From: Aedes albopictus
Lineage: Eukaryota > Arthropoda > Insecta > Diptera > Culicidae
DNA length: 64,000 nucleotides
Assembly (NCBI RefSeq): GCF_035046485.1
Contig: NC_085137.1
Span: forward strand, 12,230,252 to 12,294,251
Reading direction: 5' to 3'
The notes under the pieces: model-generated
The model's database searches: none
What the model saw: only the letters and a program-made list of their open reading frames with translations
Told to the model about the DNA's origin: nothing
Shown here: piece by piece, positions 63,995-64,000 of the stretch
How the letters are laid out: each line of letters opens with the position of its first letter
How positions within the stretch are numbered: the stretch's first letter is position 1
Position numbers and translations under genes: made by a program

Positions 63995-64000
63995 GATGGA

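Overview
The window looks like transposable-element-rich DNA from a culicine mosquito, most likely Aedes. The basis is several BEL/Pao LTR retrotransposon families, captured mononegavirus (chuvirus-like) glycoprotein genes, Ty3/Gypsy fragments with F-type envelopes, many TA-flanked MITEs, a tRNA-type SINE and no host exon I can recognise. The species call is inference. Almost all retroelement sequence between about 6.7 and 59 kb lies on the minus strand and most of it is broken, so the region resembles a transposon graveyard or a piRNA-cluster-like trap.

Layout. 1-6.7 kb holds no gene: a degenerate GGAATTCC-rich satellite (0.83-4.68 kb), a MITE nested in a MITE (4.83-5.39 kb) and palindromic repeats. 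6.7-13.8 kb holds element A in minus orientation: LTR, primer-binding site (PBS), leader mini-ORF, 53-bp tandem array, Gag with a PHD finger, protease, reverse transcriptase (RT), then an internal deletion fused in frame to an errantivirus F-type Env and its LTR. 13.8-15.6 kb is the best-preserved glycoprotein gene, abutting the same LTR from the other side. 15.9-26.8 kb is a mosaic of mini-ORFs, LTRs, a Gypsy integrase/Env piece, a second glycoprotein fragment and an LTR-leader-LTR remnant. 26.8-30.3 kb is an RT-less element with a protease and three small ORFs. 30.3-35 kb is BEL element E, and 35-36.8 kb is a Gypsy (mdg1-like) leader with a small transmembrane ORF.

37-43.4 kb is BEL element F (gag, protease, RT, integrase, glycoprotein start) followed by its LTR and another glycoprotein. 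43.5-51.5 kb is element D, nearly identical to A. It has a much longer 53-bp array that contains a 500-N assembly gap, and another glycoprotein cut by a hAT-like MITE. 51.5-59 kb holds Ty3/Gypsy LTR, gag and small-ORF fragments, and a CCCH-finger coiled-coil ORF. 59-64 kb is AT-rich with TIR elements, a SINE, a pogo-like MITE and a perfect 311-bp-arm inverted repeat.

How the parts fit. The BEL/Pao families share one leader plan: LTR, a conserved PBS, a roughly 80-100 codon mini-ORF, a short tandem array, then Gag beginning with a C4HC3 PHD finger, protease with a DPGS motif, RT with YVDD, Pao/RNase H and integrase. In element F a glycoprotein start follows integrase, i.e. in the env position. 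Four times a glycoprotein body directly abuts an LTR, followed by PBS and leader, all in one orientation. The simplest reading is a set of endogenous-retrovirus-like BEL elements with a captured viral glycoprotein, arranged head to tail and then eroded by deletion, stop codons and frameshifts.
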